A stretch of 64,000 nucleotides of DNA from Altererythrobacter xiamenensis (GCF_900177715.1 NZ_FXWG01000001.1:496001-560000); one strand, 5' to 3'; positions 1 through 9,575 are shown, counted from the first letter of the stretch. Notes: generated from the letters alone by a model not told the origin. Numbers and translations: made by a program.

Positions 1-2
1 AC

Positions 3-272
3 AAGGCCGTCGATTTCTTCGTCACCCGCAACGGCAGCAAGCGCGCGGAAGTCGAAGGCGAGGTCGATCGCTATTGCAGCTGGCCGGGCCAGGCGACCGG
101 CTACAAGCTCGGCCACAGCCGGATCGTCGATCAACGCGCGCGGGCGCAACGCGAGCTAGGCGGTGCCTACGACTTCAAGGCATTCAACGATGCGGTTGTC
201 CTCGGCGGCAATGTGCCGATGGATGTTCTGGAGAAAAACGTCGGACGTTACATCGCGGCGAACAGCCCGTGA
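3..272 (+). CDS. DUF885 family protein, C-terminal fragment (5' end outside window)
   Basis: The reading frame is open from the first base of the window to a TGA at 270-272, giving 89 residues. The segment RYCSWPGQATGYKLG followed by an R-x-x-A-Q-x-x-L-G-x-x-YD-x-K-x-F-x-D stretch is typical of the C-terminal end of DUF885 proteins, a family of secreted or lipid-anchored metallopeptidase-like proteins of alphaproteobacteria. The end GNVPMDVLEKNVGRYI also fits that family. Only the last part is present, so catalytic residues and any signal peptide cannot be checked. Confidence 0.8.
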   Translation, partial: KAVDFFVTRNGSKRAEVEGEVDRYCSWPGQATGYKLGHSRIVDQRARAQRELGGAYDFKAFNDAVVLGGNVPMDVLEKNVGRYIAANSP

Positions 273-304
273 TACCCCAAGCGAAAAGCTGACAGGCAGG
301 AAGG

Positions 305-625
305 CTAGCTCTTCCCGAAGAGCTTGCCGGCGAAACCGGCAATGTCGTCAAACGGATTACCGTCATGATCGGCATCGAGGATCTGCATGAACTTGGCGAG
401 CGAACCTTCGCCACCAACCTGGTCGCGCACGCTGGCAAGCACGCTCTCGTCGATCCCGGTCTTCTTGGCAGCGAGACCGACCGTATCGCCATCCTGGTGA
501 TGCGCCTCTGTCAGCGCGGCGATGGCTTTTTCTGCGGTCTCGCTGTCGATCCCAAGTTTTTCGGCGAGGTTTTTCACCGTCGGGTGATCGTGGGCTGCAC
601 CGAGAATTTGGTCGAACATACTCAT
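305..625 (-). CDS. Small EF-hand-like protein of unknown function
   Basis: This is a 106-residue protein starting MSMFDQILGAAHDHP. The ATG at 625 is preceded by an AAGGAGA ribosome-binding site, so the longer in-frame extension upstream is rejected. The N-terminal half is helical and charged (VKNLAEKLGIDSETAEKAI). The C-terminal part has a DADHDGNPFDD segment followed by a hydrophobic helix, AGFAGKLFG. This D-x-D-x-DG-x-x-x-DD arrangement resembles an EF-hand loop, as seen at the C-terminus of several DUF937/YidB-like small proteins. Calcium binding is an inference. It lies just downstream of pckA on the same strand, but the pckA terminator separates them. Confidence 0.75.
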   Translation of the reverse strand: MSMFDQILGAAHDHPTVKNLAEKLGIDSETAEKAIAALTEAHHQDGDTVGLAAKKTGIDESVLASVRDQVGGEGSLAKFMQILDADHDGNPFDDIAGFAGKLFGKS

Positions 626-682
626 GTCGCTCTCCTTGGATCGAGTCGGTGCCCGATCATGGCGCAGAGTCATGACATAGAA

Positions 683-712
683 AAGGCCCCGTTCCTTGCG
701 AAACGGGGCCTT
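683..712 (-). terminator. Rho-independent terminator of pckA
   Basis: A perfect 11-bp inverted repeat (AAGGCCCCGTT at 683-693, AACGGGGCCTT at 702-712) encloses an 8-nt loop. Read on the minus strand it is followed by T residues. It lies 26 bp downstream of the pckA stop codon. Confidence 0.88.
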
Positions 713-737
713 CCTCTCCCAACCTTGTAAAAAGGTG

Positions 738-2342
738 TCAGGCGGCGACCGCGTTGCTCGGCGCAGCCTTGCGAACGCCTTCATCGACATGGCTTTCGAA
801 CTGTTCGAAATTGTCGATGAAGAGCTGCACCAGCTTTTGCGCGGTGCGATCGTATTCGTCCTTGTCCGCCCAGGTCGAACGCGGATCGAGAATACCGTCA
901 TCGACACCCGGCACGCTGATCGGCACTTCGAAACCGAAGTTCGGATCGATGCGGAACTCGGCATCGTTCAGCGAGCCGTCGAGCGCGGCATTGAGCAAAG
1001 CGCGGGTTGCCTTGATGGGCATGCGGCTGCCCGTGCCGTACTGACCGCCGGTCCAGCCGGTGTTGACGAGCCAGCAGGACGCGTTGCCATTGGCGATCCG
1101 CTCCTTCAGCAGGTTTCCGTAAACGCTCGGATGACGCGGCATGAAGGCAGCGCCGAAGCACGTCGAGAAAGTTGCTTCGGGCTCGGTCACGCCGATCTCG
1201 GTACCGGCAACCTTGGCAGTATAGCCGGACAGGAAGTGGTACATCGCCTGGTCGGGCGTCAGCCGCGAAATCGGAGGCAGCACGCCGAACGCATCGGCAG
1301 TGAGCATGACCACATTGCTTGGCACCGGGCCGAGGTTTTCTTCCGATGTGTTCGGGATGTAATCGATAGGATAGGCGCCGCGAGTGTTCTCGGTCTTGCT
1401 CGTATCGGTAAAGTCGATCGTGCGCGTGTCCTCGTCCATCGCGACATTTTCGAGGATCGTGCCGAACATCTTCGTCGTCGCGTAGATTTCCGGTTCGCCT
1501 TCCGCCGAAAGGTCGATCATCTTGGCGTAGCAGCCGCCTTCGAAATTGAAGACCGCCGTGTCCGACCAGCCGTGTTCGTCGTCGCCGATCAGCGTGCGGC
1601 TTGCATCGGCAGAAAGCGTGGTCTTCCCCGTGCCCGACAGGCCGAAGAAAATGGCGGTCTTGCCGTCGGGTCCAACGTTGGCGGAACAGTGCATTGGCAT
1701 CACGCCTTGGGCGGGCAGCAGGTAGTTGAGGATGCCGAAAACACCCTTCTTCATTTCGCCGGAGTATTCGGTGTTGCCGATCAGGATCAGCTTCTCGGTG
1801 AAGTTAACCGCGATCACCGTATCGCTGCGGCTGCCGTGCCGCTCGGGATCCGCCTTGAAGCTCGGCAGGTTGATGATCGTGTATTCGGGTTCGAAATCGC
1901 CCAATTCTTCCCGGGTCGGGCGAACGAGCAGTGTCCGCGCAAACAGCGAATGCCAGGCCATCTGCGTAATGACGCGCACATTGACGCGATATTCGGGTTG
2001 CGAACCTCCGAACAGGTCGGCGACGTAGAGCTCGTCCTGATCCTTCAGCGCCTCGAGGAAATCCGCCTTGAGATTGGCGAAATGTTCCGGGCTCATCGGC
2101 TGGTTGATCGCGCCCCAGTTGATCGTGTCTTCGGTGGTCGCATCGCGAACCACGAACTTGTCCTTCACGCTGCGGCCTGTGAATCGGCCGGTATCGACGA
2201 CCAGCGGACCATCTTTCGCCAGCTTGCCTTCGCCGCGGTCCAGCGCGTGCTCGACAAGCTGGGGCGTTCCCAGATTGGGGTAGATCTTTGCTGAGGTTTC
2301 AATCCCTTGGCTCGAAAGGGGATAGGCAAGCGGGGTCGACAC
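738..2342 (-). CDS. pckA: Phosphoenolpyruvate carboxykinase (ATP)
   Basis: This 534-residue enzyme converts oxaloacetate and ATP to phosphoenolpyruvate, ADP and CO2, the entry step of gluconeogenesis in the cytosol. The kinase-1a loop [15 protein letters not shown] is followed by a DDEHGW-containing segment and [10 protein letters not shown], all hallmarks of the ATP-dependent class. The length fits the family. I chose the GTG at 2342 ([13 protein letters not shown]) because AGGAG lies just upstream; the longer frame adds sequence with no similarity. A strong terminator follows. The divergent neighbour is the chvI-chvG pair, which sits beside pckA in many alphaproteobacteria and is known in rhizobia to affect pckA expression. 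Confidence 0.97.
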   Translation of the reverse strand: MSTPLAYPLSSQGIETSAKIYPNLGTPQLVEHALDRGEGKLAKDGPLVVDTGRFTGRSVKDKFVVRDATTEDTINWGAINQPMSPEHFANLKADFLEALKDQDELYVADLFGGSQPEYRVNVRVITQMAWHSLFARTLLVRPTREELGDFEPEYTIINLPSFKADPERHGSRSDTVIAVNFTEKLILIGNTEYSGEMKKGVFGILNYLLPAQGVMPMHCSANVGPDGKTAIFFGLSGTGKTTLSADASRTLIGDDEHGWSDTAVFNFEGGCYAKMIDLSAEGEPEIYATTKMFGTILENVAMDEDTRTIDFTDTSKTENTRGAYPIDYIPNTSEENLGPVPSNVVMLTADAFGVLPPISRLTPDQAMYHFLSGYTAKVAGTEIGVTEPEATFSTCFGAAFMPRHPSVYGNLLKERIANGNASCWLVNTGWTGGQYGTGSRMPIKATRALLNAALDGSLNDAEFRIDPNFGFEVPISVPGVDDGILDPRSTWADKDEYDRTAQKLVQLFIDNFEQFESHVDEGVRKAAPSNAVAA

Positions 2343-2482
2343 GCGATTCTCCTGCGACAGGTTCCGGATGGGCCGGGATGGTCTTGCTGTGCGATTCGCT
2401 TGCAACTGCCTGCATACGAATGCACTAGCTTCGTCTGACCCTCTAATGCCCGCTCGCCCGTGCGTCAAACAGACTCGCCTTG

Positions 2483-2501
2483 CGCTATGTCCACAATAGC
2501 G
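2483..2501. promoter_or_regulatory. Dyad symmetry in the pckA-chvI divergent promoter region
   Basis: CGCTAT (2483-2488) and ATAGCG (2496-2501) form a 6-7-6 inverted repeat in the 234-bp region between pckA and chvI. Its position would suit an operator acting on either promoter. The protein that binds is unknown; ChvI autoregulation is only a guess. Confidence 0.3.
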
Positions 2502-2576
2502 TGCAATTTTCGCATCCGTTGTTTCGCTGGACGGAAGCGGCTAACCGAAAAACCTGTCTGCTGGGAAAGGATCAGG

Positions 2577-3326
2577 ATGGCCGAGGAAACCGGCGAAACA
2601 TCGAATGCGCGCGAAGATACGGTCATCGCGCTGGTCGACGATGATCGCAATATCCTTACGACGGTTTCGATTGCCCTCCAGGCAGAGGGCTATGTCACGC
2701 GCGTCTATTCGGATGGCGAGACTGCCCTGAAGGCGCTGCTCGACAATCCGCCTGACCTGGCGATCTTCGACATCAAGATGCCCAAGATGGACGGGCTGCA
2801 ACTGCTTCGCGAAGTGCGGCAGCATTCTGCTCTTCCCGTCATCTTTCTCACCAGCAAGGATGATGAGGGCGACGAGGAGCAAGGACTGGAACTGGGCGCG
2901 GACGATTATATCGCCAAGCCGTTCAGCTTGCGCCTGCTGCTCGCCCGGATCCGAGCCATCCTGCGCCGCGCCGACCCTTCGCGGCCGCTCGACGGCGACA
3001 CCGATGCGAGCGAGAACGCCCATGCTTCACTGACGCGCGGCCGGCTGTTCATGGATCCTGCCCGACATCACGTGACCTGGGACGGCGATCCCGTCTCGCT
3101 GACCGTTACCGAGTTTCTCATTCTCGAAGCGCTCGCGGCGCGTCCCGGCGTCATCAAGAGCCGTAACCAGTTGATGGATGCGGCTTACCCCGACGACATC
3201 TTCGTCGACGATCGCACGGTGGACAGCCACATCAAGCGGATGCGGCGCAAGTTCCGCCAGGTCGACCCGACCTTTGGCGCTATCGAAACGCTGTACGGGG
3301 CTGGCTACAGCTTCTCCGATGGCTGA
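2577..3326 (+). CDS. chvI: Response regulator ChvI (OmpR/PhoB family)
   Basis: This 249-residue protein has a receiver domain (residues about 15-130) and a C-terminal winged-helix DNA-binding domain (about 145-245). The acidic pocket D21-D22-D23, the phospho-acceptor D65 in [10 protein letters not shown] and K114 in YIAKPF are all present. ChvI is the partner of the sensor ChvG and controls envelope, acid and host-interaction genes in alphaproteobacteria. The ATG at 2577 has AAAGGATCAGG upstream; an upstream in-frame extension is rejected because the protein starts normally here. The stop overlaps the chvG start by 8 bp, so the two are probably translationally coupled. Confidence 0.93.
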   Translation: MAEETGETSNAREDTVIALVDDDRNILTTVSIALQAEGYVTRVYSDGETALKALLDNPPDLAIFDIKMPKMDGLQLLREVRQHSALPVIFLTSKDDEGDEEQGLELGADDYIAKPFSLRLLLARIRAILRRADPSRPLDGDTDASENAHASLTRGRLFMDPARHHVTWDGDPVSLTVTEFLILEALAARPGVIKSRNQLMDAAYPDDIFVDDRTVDSHIKRMRRKFRQVDPTFGAIETLYGAGYSFSDG

Positions 3327-4890
3327 CGAATTACCGGCAAATCGCCTCGATCGCGGGCTTGAGCGGCTGACATGGAGCGGCAAGCTTTCGCTCACATCGC
3401 GCATCCTGGCGGTCAATCTGCTGCCGCTCCTGCTGCTCGGCGGCGGGCTGTTCTACCTCGATTCCTATCGTACGCAGCTCCTCAACGAGCGCTACAAGCT
3501 TGCCCGGATCGAAGCACAGATCACGGCCGAGGCGCTCGCCGGCGCGAGCCGCGAGCGGCAAGAGGCGCTGCTCATCCAGATCGGGAAGGAGCAGCGCATG
3601 CGGATGCGCATGTTCGATGCGGAGGGACGGCTGTGGGCGGACAGTTTCGCGCTCGACGAGGAGCCTTCCTTCCAGTTCGACGACATAACCGACGACAGTT
3701 GGGATCAACGCTTCGCTCGCTGGCTCGATCGCGCGGTCGATACCATCGTAAGCGCAGAGCCGGTCACCGATTACGTCGAACCGGAAGCGCAAACCGCCGA
3801 TGCCTGGCCCGAACTGGTCAAGGCGCGAGAGGAAGGCCTGAGCCAGATCACACTTTATGACTGGCGGGACGGGACACCCGTGATCACGGCAGCGGCACCC
3901 GTCGGTCTTAACGGAGCGACACTGCTAACCACGCGCAATGCGGTAGACATCACCGAATCCGTGCGCAGCGCGCGCTCGACCCTGGGTCTGGGCGTCCTCC
4001 TGGTGCTCACGGCCTCGATCTTGCTCTCGCTCTTCCTTGCGCGAACCATTATCGCCCCCCTGCGCCTGCTGTCGCGCGCAGCCATGCGCGTCCGGCAAGG
4101 TCGCGAGCGCGAAGTGGAGGTCCCGCGTCTGCCGGAAAGACGCGACGAAATCGGGCTACTGGCCCGCGCCGTTTCCGACATGACTGGCGCGCTCCGCCAC
4201 CGCATCGACGCGGTCGAGAGCTTTGCCGCCGACGTGGCGCATGAAATCAAGAACCCGCTCGCAAGCTTGCGCAGTGCCATCGAGTCCCTGCCCCGCGTCG
4301 AAGATCCCGAATTGCGGCGGCAACTGGTCGATATCGCAACCCATGACGTCCGACGGATCGACCGCCTGGTGACCGAAATCTCCGATGCGAGCCGGATCGA
4401 TGCCGAGATGTCGCGCGCGACGCTCGAGACAATCGACCTTGCAGATCTCGTCGAAGCGATCGTCGGTTCACGCGAGGCGCGCGCCGAAAACCGCGACCAC
4501 CGGATCGAACTCAAGCGCAAGGGCTGGCCCTCGCCCGTTACCGGTGTCGCAACCCGGCTGGAACGTGTAGTCGAAAACCTGCTCGACAATGCCGTGTCTT
4601 TCTCTCCGCCCGACGCTCCAATCGAAGTGGAGATCGGCAATGTGGACGACCGCGTAGTACTCACGGTCTGCGATCGCGGGCCCGGCATCCCAGAGGATTC
4701 GCGGGAGAAGGTCTTCCGGCGGTTTCATTCGGTAAGGCCCGAGGCCGAAGACTTCGGCAATCATTCTGGGTTGGGCCTGGCGATCGCCCGCACAATTGCC
4801 GAGGCGCATGACGGCTCGCTCATCGCTGCAGGTCGCAGCGACGGCAAGCCGGGCGCCTGCCTGCGCCTTGAATTGCCTGCCGCGCAATGA
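3319..4890 (+). CDS. chvG: Sensor histidine kinase ChvG
   Basis: This 523-residue membrane kinase has a first transmembrane helix at about 27-47, a periplasmic sensor domain of about 170 residues with several acidic patches, a second helix at about 221-240, a HAMP linker and a kinase core. The H-box is [18 protein letters not shown] with the phospho-accepting histidine at about residue 308. The N-box ([13 protein letters not shown]), G1 (CDRGPGIP) and G2 (SGLGLAIAR) boxes are intact. It phosphorylates ChvI. The gene begins inside chvI and ends with an ATGA overlap with hprK, so the sensor pair and the PTS regulator are cotranscribed. Confidence 0.93.
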   Translation: MADELPANRLDRGLERLTWSGKLSLTSRILAVNLLPLLLLGGGLFYLDSYRTQLLNERYKLARIEAQITAEALAGASRERQEALLIQIGKEQRMRMRMFDAEGRLWADSFALDEEPSFQFDDITDDSWDQRFARWLDRAVDTIVSAEPVTDYVEPEAQTADAWPELVKAREEGLSQITLYDWRDGTPVITAAAPVGLNGATLLTTRNAVDITESVRSARSTLGLGVLLVLTASILLSLFLARTIIAPLRLLSRAAMRVRQGREREVEVPRLPERRDEIGLLARAVSDMTGALRHRIDAVESFAADVAHEIKNPLASLRSAIESLPRVEDPELRRQLVDIATHDVRRIDRLVTEISDASRIDAEMSRATLETIDLADLVEAIVGSREARAENRDHRIELKRKGWPSPVTGVATRLERVVENLLDNAVSFSPPDAPIEVEIGNVDDRVVLTVCDRGPGIPEDSREKVFRRFHSVRPEAEDFGNHSGLGLAIARTIAEAHDGSLIAAGRSDGKPGACLRLELPAAQ

Positions 4891-5318
4891 GCAAAGACAC
4901 GCGCCTGCTTCAGGCCAGCGCAGTGGCGGTAGAAGGGCGCGCCATATTGATCACCGGCAGACCGGGCAGCAGAAAATCCTCGCTCGCTCTCGCCCTCATC
5001 GACCGGGGTGCGCAACTCATCGGCGACGACGGCGTTACCCTTGAGCGTGAGGGCGACCGGATAATCGCCAGCCCCCCGCCGAATATCGCGGGCAAGCTCG
5101 AGATACGGGGTGTTGGGATTATCGACCTAACGCCTGTCAATGCGCCGCTTGCTCTGATTCTCGATCTTGACGGGGAAGTGTGCCGACTTCCCCCCGAAAT
5201 ACTCGGCACGCGCGAGATTATCGGCTGCGCGATGCCTTGCCTGCCCTTCGACACGTCGGCACCCTCGCCCGCCCTGCGCGCCGAATGGGCGCTGCGGGTC
5301 CACGGCCTTGCTGATTGA
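4887..5318 (+). CDS. hprK: HPr kinase/phosphorylase, short alphaproteobacterial type
   Basis: This 143-residue protein corresponds to the C-terminal catalytic half of the Gram-positive HprK. It has a Walker A loop, GRPGSRKSSLALAL, and a LIGDDGVTL segment for metal and phosphate chemistry, followed by the RGVGIIDL region. It phosphorylates HPr on serine and reverses the reaction. Alphaproteobacterial HprK normally lacks the N-terminal domain, so the short length is not a truncation. The start overlaps chvG by 4 bp. Its substrate HPr is encoded about 1.5 kb downstream in the same operon. The loop has Arg where many family members have Gly (GSRKS rather than GSGKS). Confidence 0.92.
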   Translation: MSKDTRLLQASAVAVEGRAILITGRPGSRKSSLALALIDRGAQLIGDDGVTLEREGDRIIASPPPNIAGKLEIRGVGIIDLTPVNAPLALILDLDGEVCRLPPEILGTREIIGCAMPCLPFDTSAPSPALRAEWALRVHGLAD

Positions 5319-5342
5319 ACCCGCACAAAGGGGGTTTTCATT

Positions 5343-6302
5343 ATGCCGCATCGCAGCGAAAAGAGGCGCATGGAAGAGAGCGAACGAGAGAGCGCTTCGG
5401 CTGGGCGCAAATCCGGCCAGCAGCGCGTCCTGCTCGTCACCGGCGTTTCCGGAGCGGGAAAATCGACCGCGCTCGACGTGCTGGAGGACCTCGGTTGGGA
5501 GACGATCGATAATTTCCCGGTTCGTCTTCTCAAGCGTCTGCTGTCACGGCCCGACGGTGAACATGGCAATCTGGCGATCGGCTTCGATTCGCGCACACGG
5601 GGCTTCGTGCCCGCCAAGATTATCGACATCGTAAAGGACCTCTCGCGGCAGGAAGACCTCCTCGTCTCGACCCTTTTCATCGATTGTTCGAGCGGTGAAC
5701 TCGAGCGTCGCTACAACGAGACCCGCCGCCGCCACCCGATGGCACAGGGTAGCCCGGTCCAGGAGGGCATCAGGGCCGAGCGCGAGTTGATGGAGCCGCT
5801 ACGGCGCTGGGCGGACATGGTCGTCGATACAACCGATTTCTCGACCAACGATCTGCAGCAGCACATCCGCGAACTGTTCGCCGCCGAGGCGGATCAGCCC
5901 ATGACGGTGACCGTGTCGAGCTTCGGCTTCGCTCGGGGTATGCCGCCGCTGGCCGATCTCGTTTTCGACATGCGTTTCCTCGACAATCCGCACTGGGTGG
6001 ACGAGCTTCGCGAGCAGACCGGGCTGGATCCGGCTGTCGGTGAGCATATCGAGAAAGACGCAGGTTTCGCGCCAGCCTTCTCGCAGATCCGCGACCTTCT
6101 CGACACGTTGCTTCCGCGCTATCAGGCGCAGGGCAAGAGCTACGTCCATATCGCCTTCGGTTGTACCGGCGGGAGACACCGCTCGGTATTCACCGCCGAA
6201 CGTATGGCCCAAGCCTTGCGCCACGCAGGATTTTCGCCCACTGTCCGCCACCGCAATCTGGGATCGCGCGCCACCGATGCGGTCGAAGGGATGAAGCGTT
6301 GA
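5343..6302 (+). CDS. rapZ: RNase adapter protein RapZ
   Basis: This 319-residue P-loop protein has the Walker A motif GVSGAGKSTALDVLEDLG and the C-terminal signature IAFGCTGGRHRSV. RapZ binds nucleotides and, in gammaproteobacteria, UDP-linked amino-sugar signals and small RNAs. In alphaproteobacteria it is usually encoded with hprK and the PTS genes, as here. The ATG at 5343 has an AAAGGGGG site 8 nt upstream; the ATG at 5370 is an alternative with a weaker site and would remove a charged N-terminal tail. The RNA-targeting role in this organism is inferred from the family. Confidence 0.92.
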   Translation: MPHRSEKRRMEESERESASAGRKSGQQRVLLVTGVSGAGKSTALDVLEDLGWETIDNFPVRLLKRLLSRPDGEHGNLAIGFDSRTRGFVPAKIIDIVKDLSRQEDLLVSTLFIDCSSGELERRYNETRRRHPMAQGSPVQEGIRAERELMEPLRRWADMVVDTTDFSTNDLQQHIRELFAAEADQPMTVTVSSFGFARGMPPLADLVFDMRFLDNPHWVDELREQTGLDPAVGEHIEKDAGFAPAFSQIRDLLDTLLPRYQAQGKSYVHIAFGCTGGRHRSVFTAERMAQALRHAGFSPTVRHRNLGSRATDAVEGMKR

Positions 6303-6363
6303 TGAGCCGGACCGAGAAACAACGGCGTCGCATGACCACCAAGACCGGAAACAGTATTCTCTC

Positions 6364-6789
6364 ATGATCGGCATGATTCTCGTGACGCACGGCCATTTGG
6401 CCGAGCAATTCGTCGAGGCAATGGAGCACGTCGTGGGCCTGCAGGAAGCGGTCGCTACCGTATGCATCGGACCCAATGACGACATGGAGCAGCGGCGCGA
6501 GGAAATCGCCTCCGCCATCGGCGCGGTCGACAGCGGCAATGGGGTCATCATCCTGACCGACCTGTTCGGCGGCACGCCCTCGAACCTTGCCATATCGCTG
6601 CTCGATGCCGGACGGGTCGAAGTGATCGCGGGCATCAACCTGCCGATGCTCATCCGTCTTGCCGGCGCACGCAAATCTATGAGCGTTGTTGAAGCTGTCG
6701 AGGCAGCGCAGACTGCCGGCCGCAATTATATCACGGTGGCGAGCGAGTTCCTCGGGCATGAGGATGCGCCGAAGAAGGCCAAGGCATGA
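6364..6789 (+). CDS. PTS EIIA component, mannose family (regulatory)
   Basis: This 141-residue protein has the EIIA-Man fold. The phospho-accepting histidine is H9 in ILVTHGHLAEQF, and the DLFGGTPSNLA loop and INLPMLIRL segment match the family. It accepts phosphate from HPr. With no EIIB or EIIC gene nearby it is most likely a regulatory phosphoprotein, as in other alphaproteobacteria where EI, HPr, HprK and EIIA form an incomplete PTS. The stop overlaps the HPr start by 4 bp. Confidence 0.93.
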   Translation: MIGMILVTHGHLAEQFVEAMEHVVGLQEAVATVCIGPNDDMEQRREEIASAIGAVDSGNGVIILTDLFGGTPSNLAISLLDAGRVEVIAGINLPMLIRLAGARKSMSVVEAVEAAQTAGRNYITVASEFLGHEDAPKKAKA

Positions 6790-7064
6790 GCGAGCATCGC
6801 CAGGCCGTCACCATCATCAACAAGCGCGGCCTGCACGCGCGCGCCAGTGCCAAGTTTGTCGGAGCAGTCGCGGCTTTGCCCGATGGCACTCAGGTGCGCG
6901 TCGCCAAGGGGGGCAACGAAGCTGAAGGCGGCTCGATCCTCGGCCTGATGATGCTCGGCGCGGCCAAGGGCGACGAGATCGAGGTCATCGTGGCGGGCGA
7001 CAACGCAGAGGATGTACTGGGCGAGTTGGTGGCGCTGGTCAGCGACGGGTTCGGCGAAGAGTGA
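6786..7064 (+). CDS. ptsH: Phosphocarrier protein HPr
   Basis: This 92-residue protein has the EI-dependent phosphorylation site H17 in RGLHARAS and the HprK target serine S50 in GGSILGLMMLGA. Both regulatory sites are therefore intact, matching the presence of HprK in the same operon. The start overlaps the EIIA gene (ATGA), and the stop overlaps the next gene (GTGA). No EI gene is present in the window, so the phosphate donor must be encoded elsewhere. Confidence 0.95.
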   Translation: MSEHRQAVTIINKRGLHARASAKFVGAVAALPDGTQVRVAKGGNEAEGGSILGLMMLGAAKGDEIEVIVAGDNAEDVLGELVALVSDGFGEE

Positions 7065-7882
7065 GCCCTTCATCCGAGCGGCGGACCATTACGGGTTTTT
7101 CAAACTCGACCGTCAAATATCTGAGATCACTGCGGGAAAAGAAGCACCGCAAGCGAGAGGGCAAGTTTCTTGCCGAAGGTCTGCGGCTTCTCACCGACGC
7201 GCGCGAATGCGGCCATGTGCCCGAGATTCTGGTGATGTCCGATACTCGCGATCCGCACCCTTTGTTGGCCGAACTCGAAGCGGCAGTCGCGGCAGCCGGT
7301 GGCGCCATCATCGAAACGTCGCCCGATATCCTGACCAAGATCACCGGCAAGTCGAACCCGCAGGCAGTGGCCGGGATGTTCGCGGAGTTCGACACTTCGC
7401 TGACCCAGCTCGCCCGCAGCGCCGCTCCGATCTGGCTTGTCGCCCAAGAGCTGCGCGATCCGGGCAACCTCGGCACCATGCTCCGAACCTGTGACGCGGT
7501 GGGAGCAGGCGGACTGATCCTGATCGACGATTGCGCCGATCCGTTCAGCGTTGAAGCGGTGCGTGCCAGCATGGGCGCGGTCTTCACGCAAGCCATTGCG
7601 CAAGCGCGATGGGACGAGTTCGTGCCGTGGCTGCGTGGCGGAGAGGGCCAGCTGGTCGCCGCATCGCTGAGGGACGCAGTGCCCTATCGCGGTGCACCCT
7701 ACCAAGCGCCCTGCTTCATACTGGTCGGCAATGAATCGCAGGGATTGCCAGAAGATTACGAGGCAGAGTGCGACCTGCGCGTCACCATGCCGATGAAGGG
7801 GCGCGCGGACAGCCTCAACGCCGCGGTGGCCGGTGCCGTGCTGGCCTATGAGGTGCTCGACAGCCTTTCCCAACAAACTTGA
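7061..7882 (+). CDS. TrmH/SpoU family RNA methyltransferase (RlmB-like)
   Basis: This 273-residue protein has an N-terminal substrate-binding domain (KYLRSLREKKHRKREGKFLAEG) and a C-terminal SPOUT knot domain. The three SpoU motifs are visible: ELRDPGNLGTMLRTCDAVGAGG, ILVGNESQGLP and VTMPMKGRADSLNAAVAGAV. Members methylate the 2'-OH of a ribose in rRNA or tRNA using S-adenosylmethionine. The exact target cannot be told from sequence alone. It starts with GTG overlapping the ptsH stop and is the last gene of the chvI operon; the link with the PTS is probably positional only. Confidence 0.9.
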   Translation: MSPSSERRTITGFSNSTVKYLRSLREKKHRKREGKFLAEGLRLLTDARECGHVPEILVMSDTRDPHPLLAELEAAVAAAGGAIIETSPDILTKITGKSNPQAVAGMFAEFDTSLTQLARSAAPIWLVAQELRDPGNLGTMLRTCDAVGAGGLILIDDCADPFSVEAVRASMGAVFTQAIAQARWDEFVPWLRGGEGQLVAASLRDAVPYRGAPYQAPCFILVGNESQGLPEDYEAECDLRVTMPMKGRADSLNAAVAGAVLAYEVLDSLSQQT

Positions 7883-8052
7883 CACAATTGACAGGTTGTC
7901 AAGCCGCGTAAACGCCACCTTCCCTTTAATATTCAGATACTTAAGTCGAATCCGGCAACTTGACACCTTTCCAACGCGATCGCGCGTCGGGAGGCGGTGG
8001 ATGGGCGGCTTCGGCTGGTAAGTCATCGCCCTCGGCTATGCGCCGAAAGGCC

Positions 8053-8086
8053 CCGAGTAGGAAAGCGCCTGGTCGGCCTTACTCGG
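8053..8086 (-). terminator. Possible terminator hairpin at the end of rmuC
   Basis: CCGAGTA (8053-8059) and TACTCGG (8080-8086) form a stem that includes the rmuC stop codon. Read on the minus strand it is followed by a GGCCTTT run. The stem is short and the loop long, so this is only a candidate. Confidence 0.35.
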
Positions 8087-9488
8087 CTGCGTCGCGTTTG
8101 CCGTCCTCGATCTGTGGGGCGTCGGCAGCGTCGTCATTGTTGTAGCGCGGCGTAGCCTCAACCAGTGGCACATCCTCGATCTCGCGCTTGCCGATCTCGA
8201 TGCCCTTGTCGGCCAGCCGCCGACCTGAGGAAAGCACGTTGCGCTCAAAACTGCCGACGAACTTGTTGTAGTTGTTCACCGCCGTTTCGAGTCCCCCACC
8301 AACGCGCTTCATATGCTCGGCAGCCACGGCCAGACGGTCATAGAGTTCCGCGCCAGCCTTGCCGATTTCCACCGCTTCACGGGCGATCGTATCCTGCCTC
8401 CAGACCTGCGCCACAGTGCGCGCGATGGCGACGAGATTGGTCGGTGTCGCAAGCAACACCTTGTTATGAAAGGCGAAGTCCCACAGCTCCGGATCGTGCT
8501 CGAGTGCGGCAGCGACGAAATGTTCGCCCGGCACGAACATCACGACGTAATCGGGCGCGTCGTCAAACTGGCTCTGATACCCTTTGGATCCAAGCGTCTG
8601 AACGTGGCCCCGCATGGACTTGGCGTGCAGGTCGAGGTGACGCTTGCGCTCCTCATCGTCATCGGCCTCGAACGCCGCCTGATAGGCGTTGAGCGAAACC
8701 TTGGCGTCGATAACCAGCTTCTTCTGCCCGGGCACATTGACGATCGCGTCGGGACGCAAGCGCCCCTGGTCGGTATCCATCGATTGCTCGAGATGGAAAT
8801 CGGTGTGTTCGGCAAGCCCGCATTGCTCGAGCACATTCTGGAGTGCCCGCTCGCCCCAGCGCCCGCGTGCCTTGGGCGCATTGGTGAGCGAATTGCCCAG
8901 CCGCTGCGCTTCCTTGCGAACCTCTTCCTGTCCGCGCTGCATTTCGGTGATCTGCTGGTAAAGCCTGCCGAAAGCGTCGGTGCGCTTTTCCTCCAGGGCA
9001 GCGACCTGCTCCTCGTATTTCTTCAGTCGATCGCCAACCGGCTGCAGCAGCGCCCTGATCTTCTCCTCGGAGGACTTCTCGGCATGACCGAAGCGTTCGG
9101 TTGCGCTGGCAAGGAATTTCTCCTGCGCCGCGCCGAGAACCTTGGCACCGGTGTTCTCGAACTCCTTTAGAAGCTTTTCGCGACTCTCCTCGAGCAGCCG
9201 CTTCTGCTCCTCGAACCCCGCCCGTTCCGCCTTGAAGCGCGCATTTTCTTCGCGTGCACGATCAAGCTGTTCGGCAAGGCCGTCCGCTCGCGCAGCACGC
9301 TCGGACATGGTCGCAAGCTCAGGCGTCATGCGAGAAAGCTTTTCGGAAAGCTCCTTCGCCTCGCCGTCACGCTCTGCATGGCGCGCCTTCCAGTCGGCCA
9401 CAGGTCGCGAGCCGAAAAACCATCCGGCGACCCCGCCCAGGGCAAGGCCGATAACGAGCGCGAATATAGTCAGAACAGTGGCATCCAT
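8079..9488 (-). CDS. rmuC: DNA recombination protein RmuC
   Basis: This 469-residue protein has one N-terminal transmembrane helix (residues about 5-27, VLTIFALVIGLALGGVAGWFF), then about 150 residues of coiled coil rich in Glu, Arg and Ala, then the conserved RmuC nuclease-like domain (RGRWGERALQNVLEQCGL, then RPDAIVNVPGQKKLVIDAKV). RmuC limits DNA inversions at short inverted repeats in E. coli; its domain belongs to the PD-(D/E)xK fold. The start is taken at the ATG at 9488, which places the helix at the N-terminus. Confidence 0.93.
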   Translation of the reverse strand: MDATVLTIFALVIGLALGGVAGWFFGSRPVADWKARHAERDGEAKELSEKLSRMTPELATMSERAARADGLAEQLDRAREENARFKAERAGFEEQKRLLEESREKLLKEFENTGAKVLGAAQEKFLASATERFGHAEKSSEEKIRALLQPVGDRLKKYEEQVAALEEKRTDAFGRLYQQITEMQRGQEEVRKEAQRLGNSLTNAPKARGRWGERALQNVLEQCGLAEHTDFHLEQSMDTDQGRLRPDAIVNVPGQKKLVIDAKVSLNAYQAAFEADDDEERKRHLDLHAKSMRGHVQTLGSKGYQSQFDDAPDYVVMFVPGEHFVAAALEHDPELWDFAFHNKVLLATPTNLVAIARTVAQVWRQDTIAREAVEIGKAGAELYDRLAVAAEHMKRVGGGLETAVNNYNKFVGSFERNVLSSGRRLADKGIEIGKREIEDVPLVEATPRYNNDDAADAPQIEDGKRDAAE

Positions 9489-9575
9489 TTCGGGAACATA
9501 GCTGGAACGCAGGCTCGCGCCAAGCCACCTCGGCAACTAATCCCCGCGTTGGAAGCTTGCCCCTACGCCTGCCTG

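Noticed and set aside
305..964. 219-residue frame including the small EF-hand-like gene
   Set aside because: The upstream part runs through the pckA terminator and the end of pckA; the ATG at 625 has a clear ribosome-binding site.
696..2294. Long open frame antisense to pckA
   Set aside because: Same cause: pckA is certain, and the antisense translation is Arg/Ala/Val-rich without motifs.
8001..8021. Tiny frame encoding MGGFGW with GGGAGG upstream
   Set aside because: Six codons, no regulated amino-acid gene downstream on that strand, and no hairpin pattern of an attenuator.
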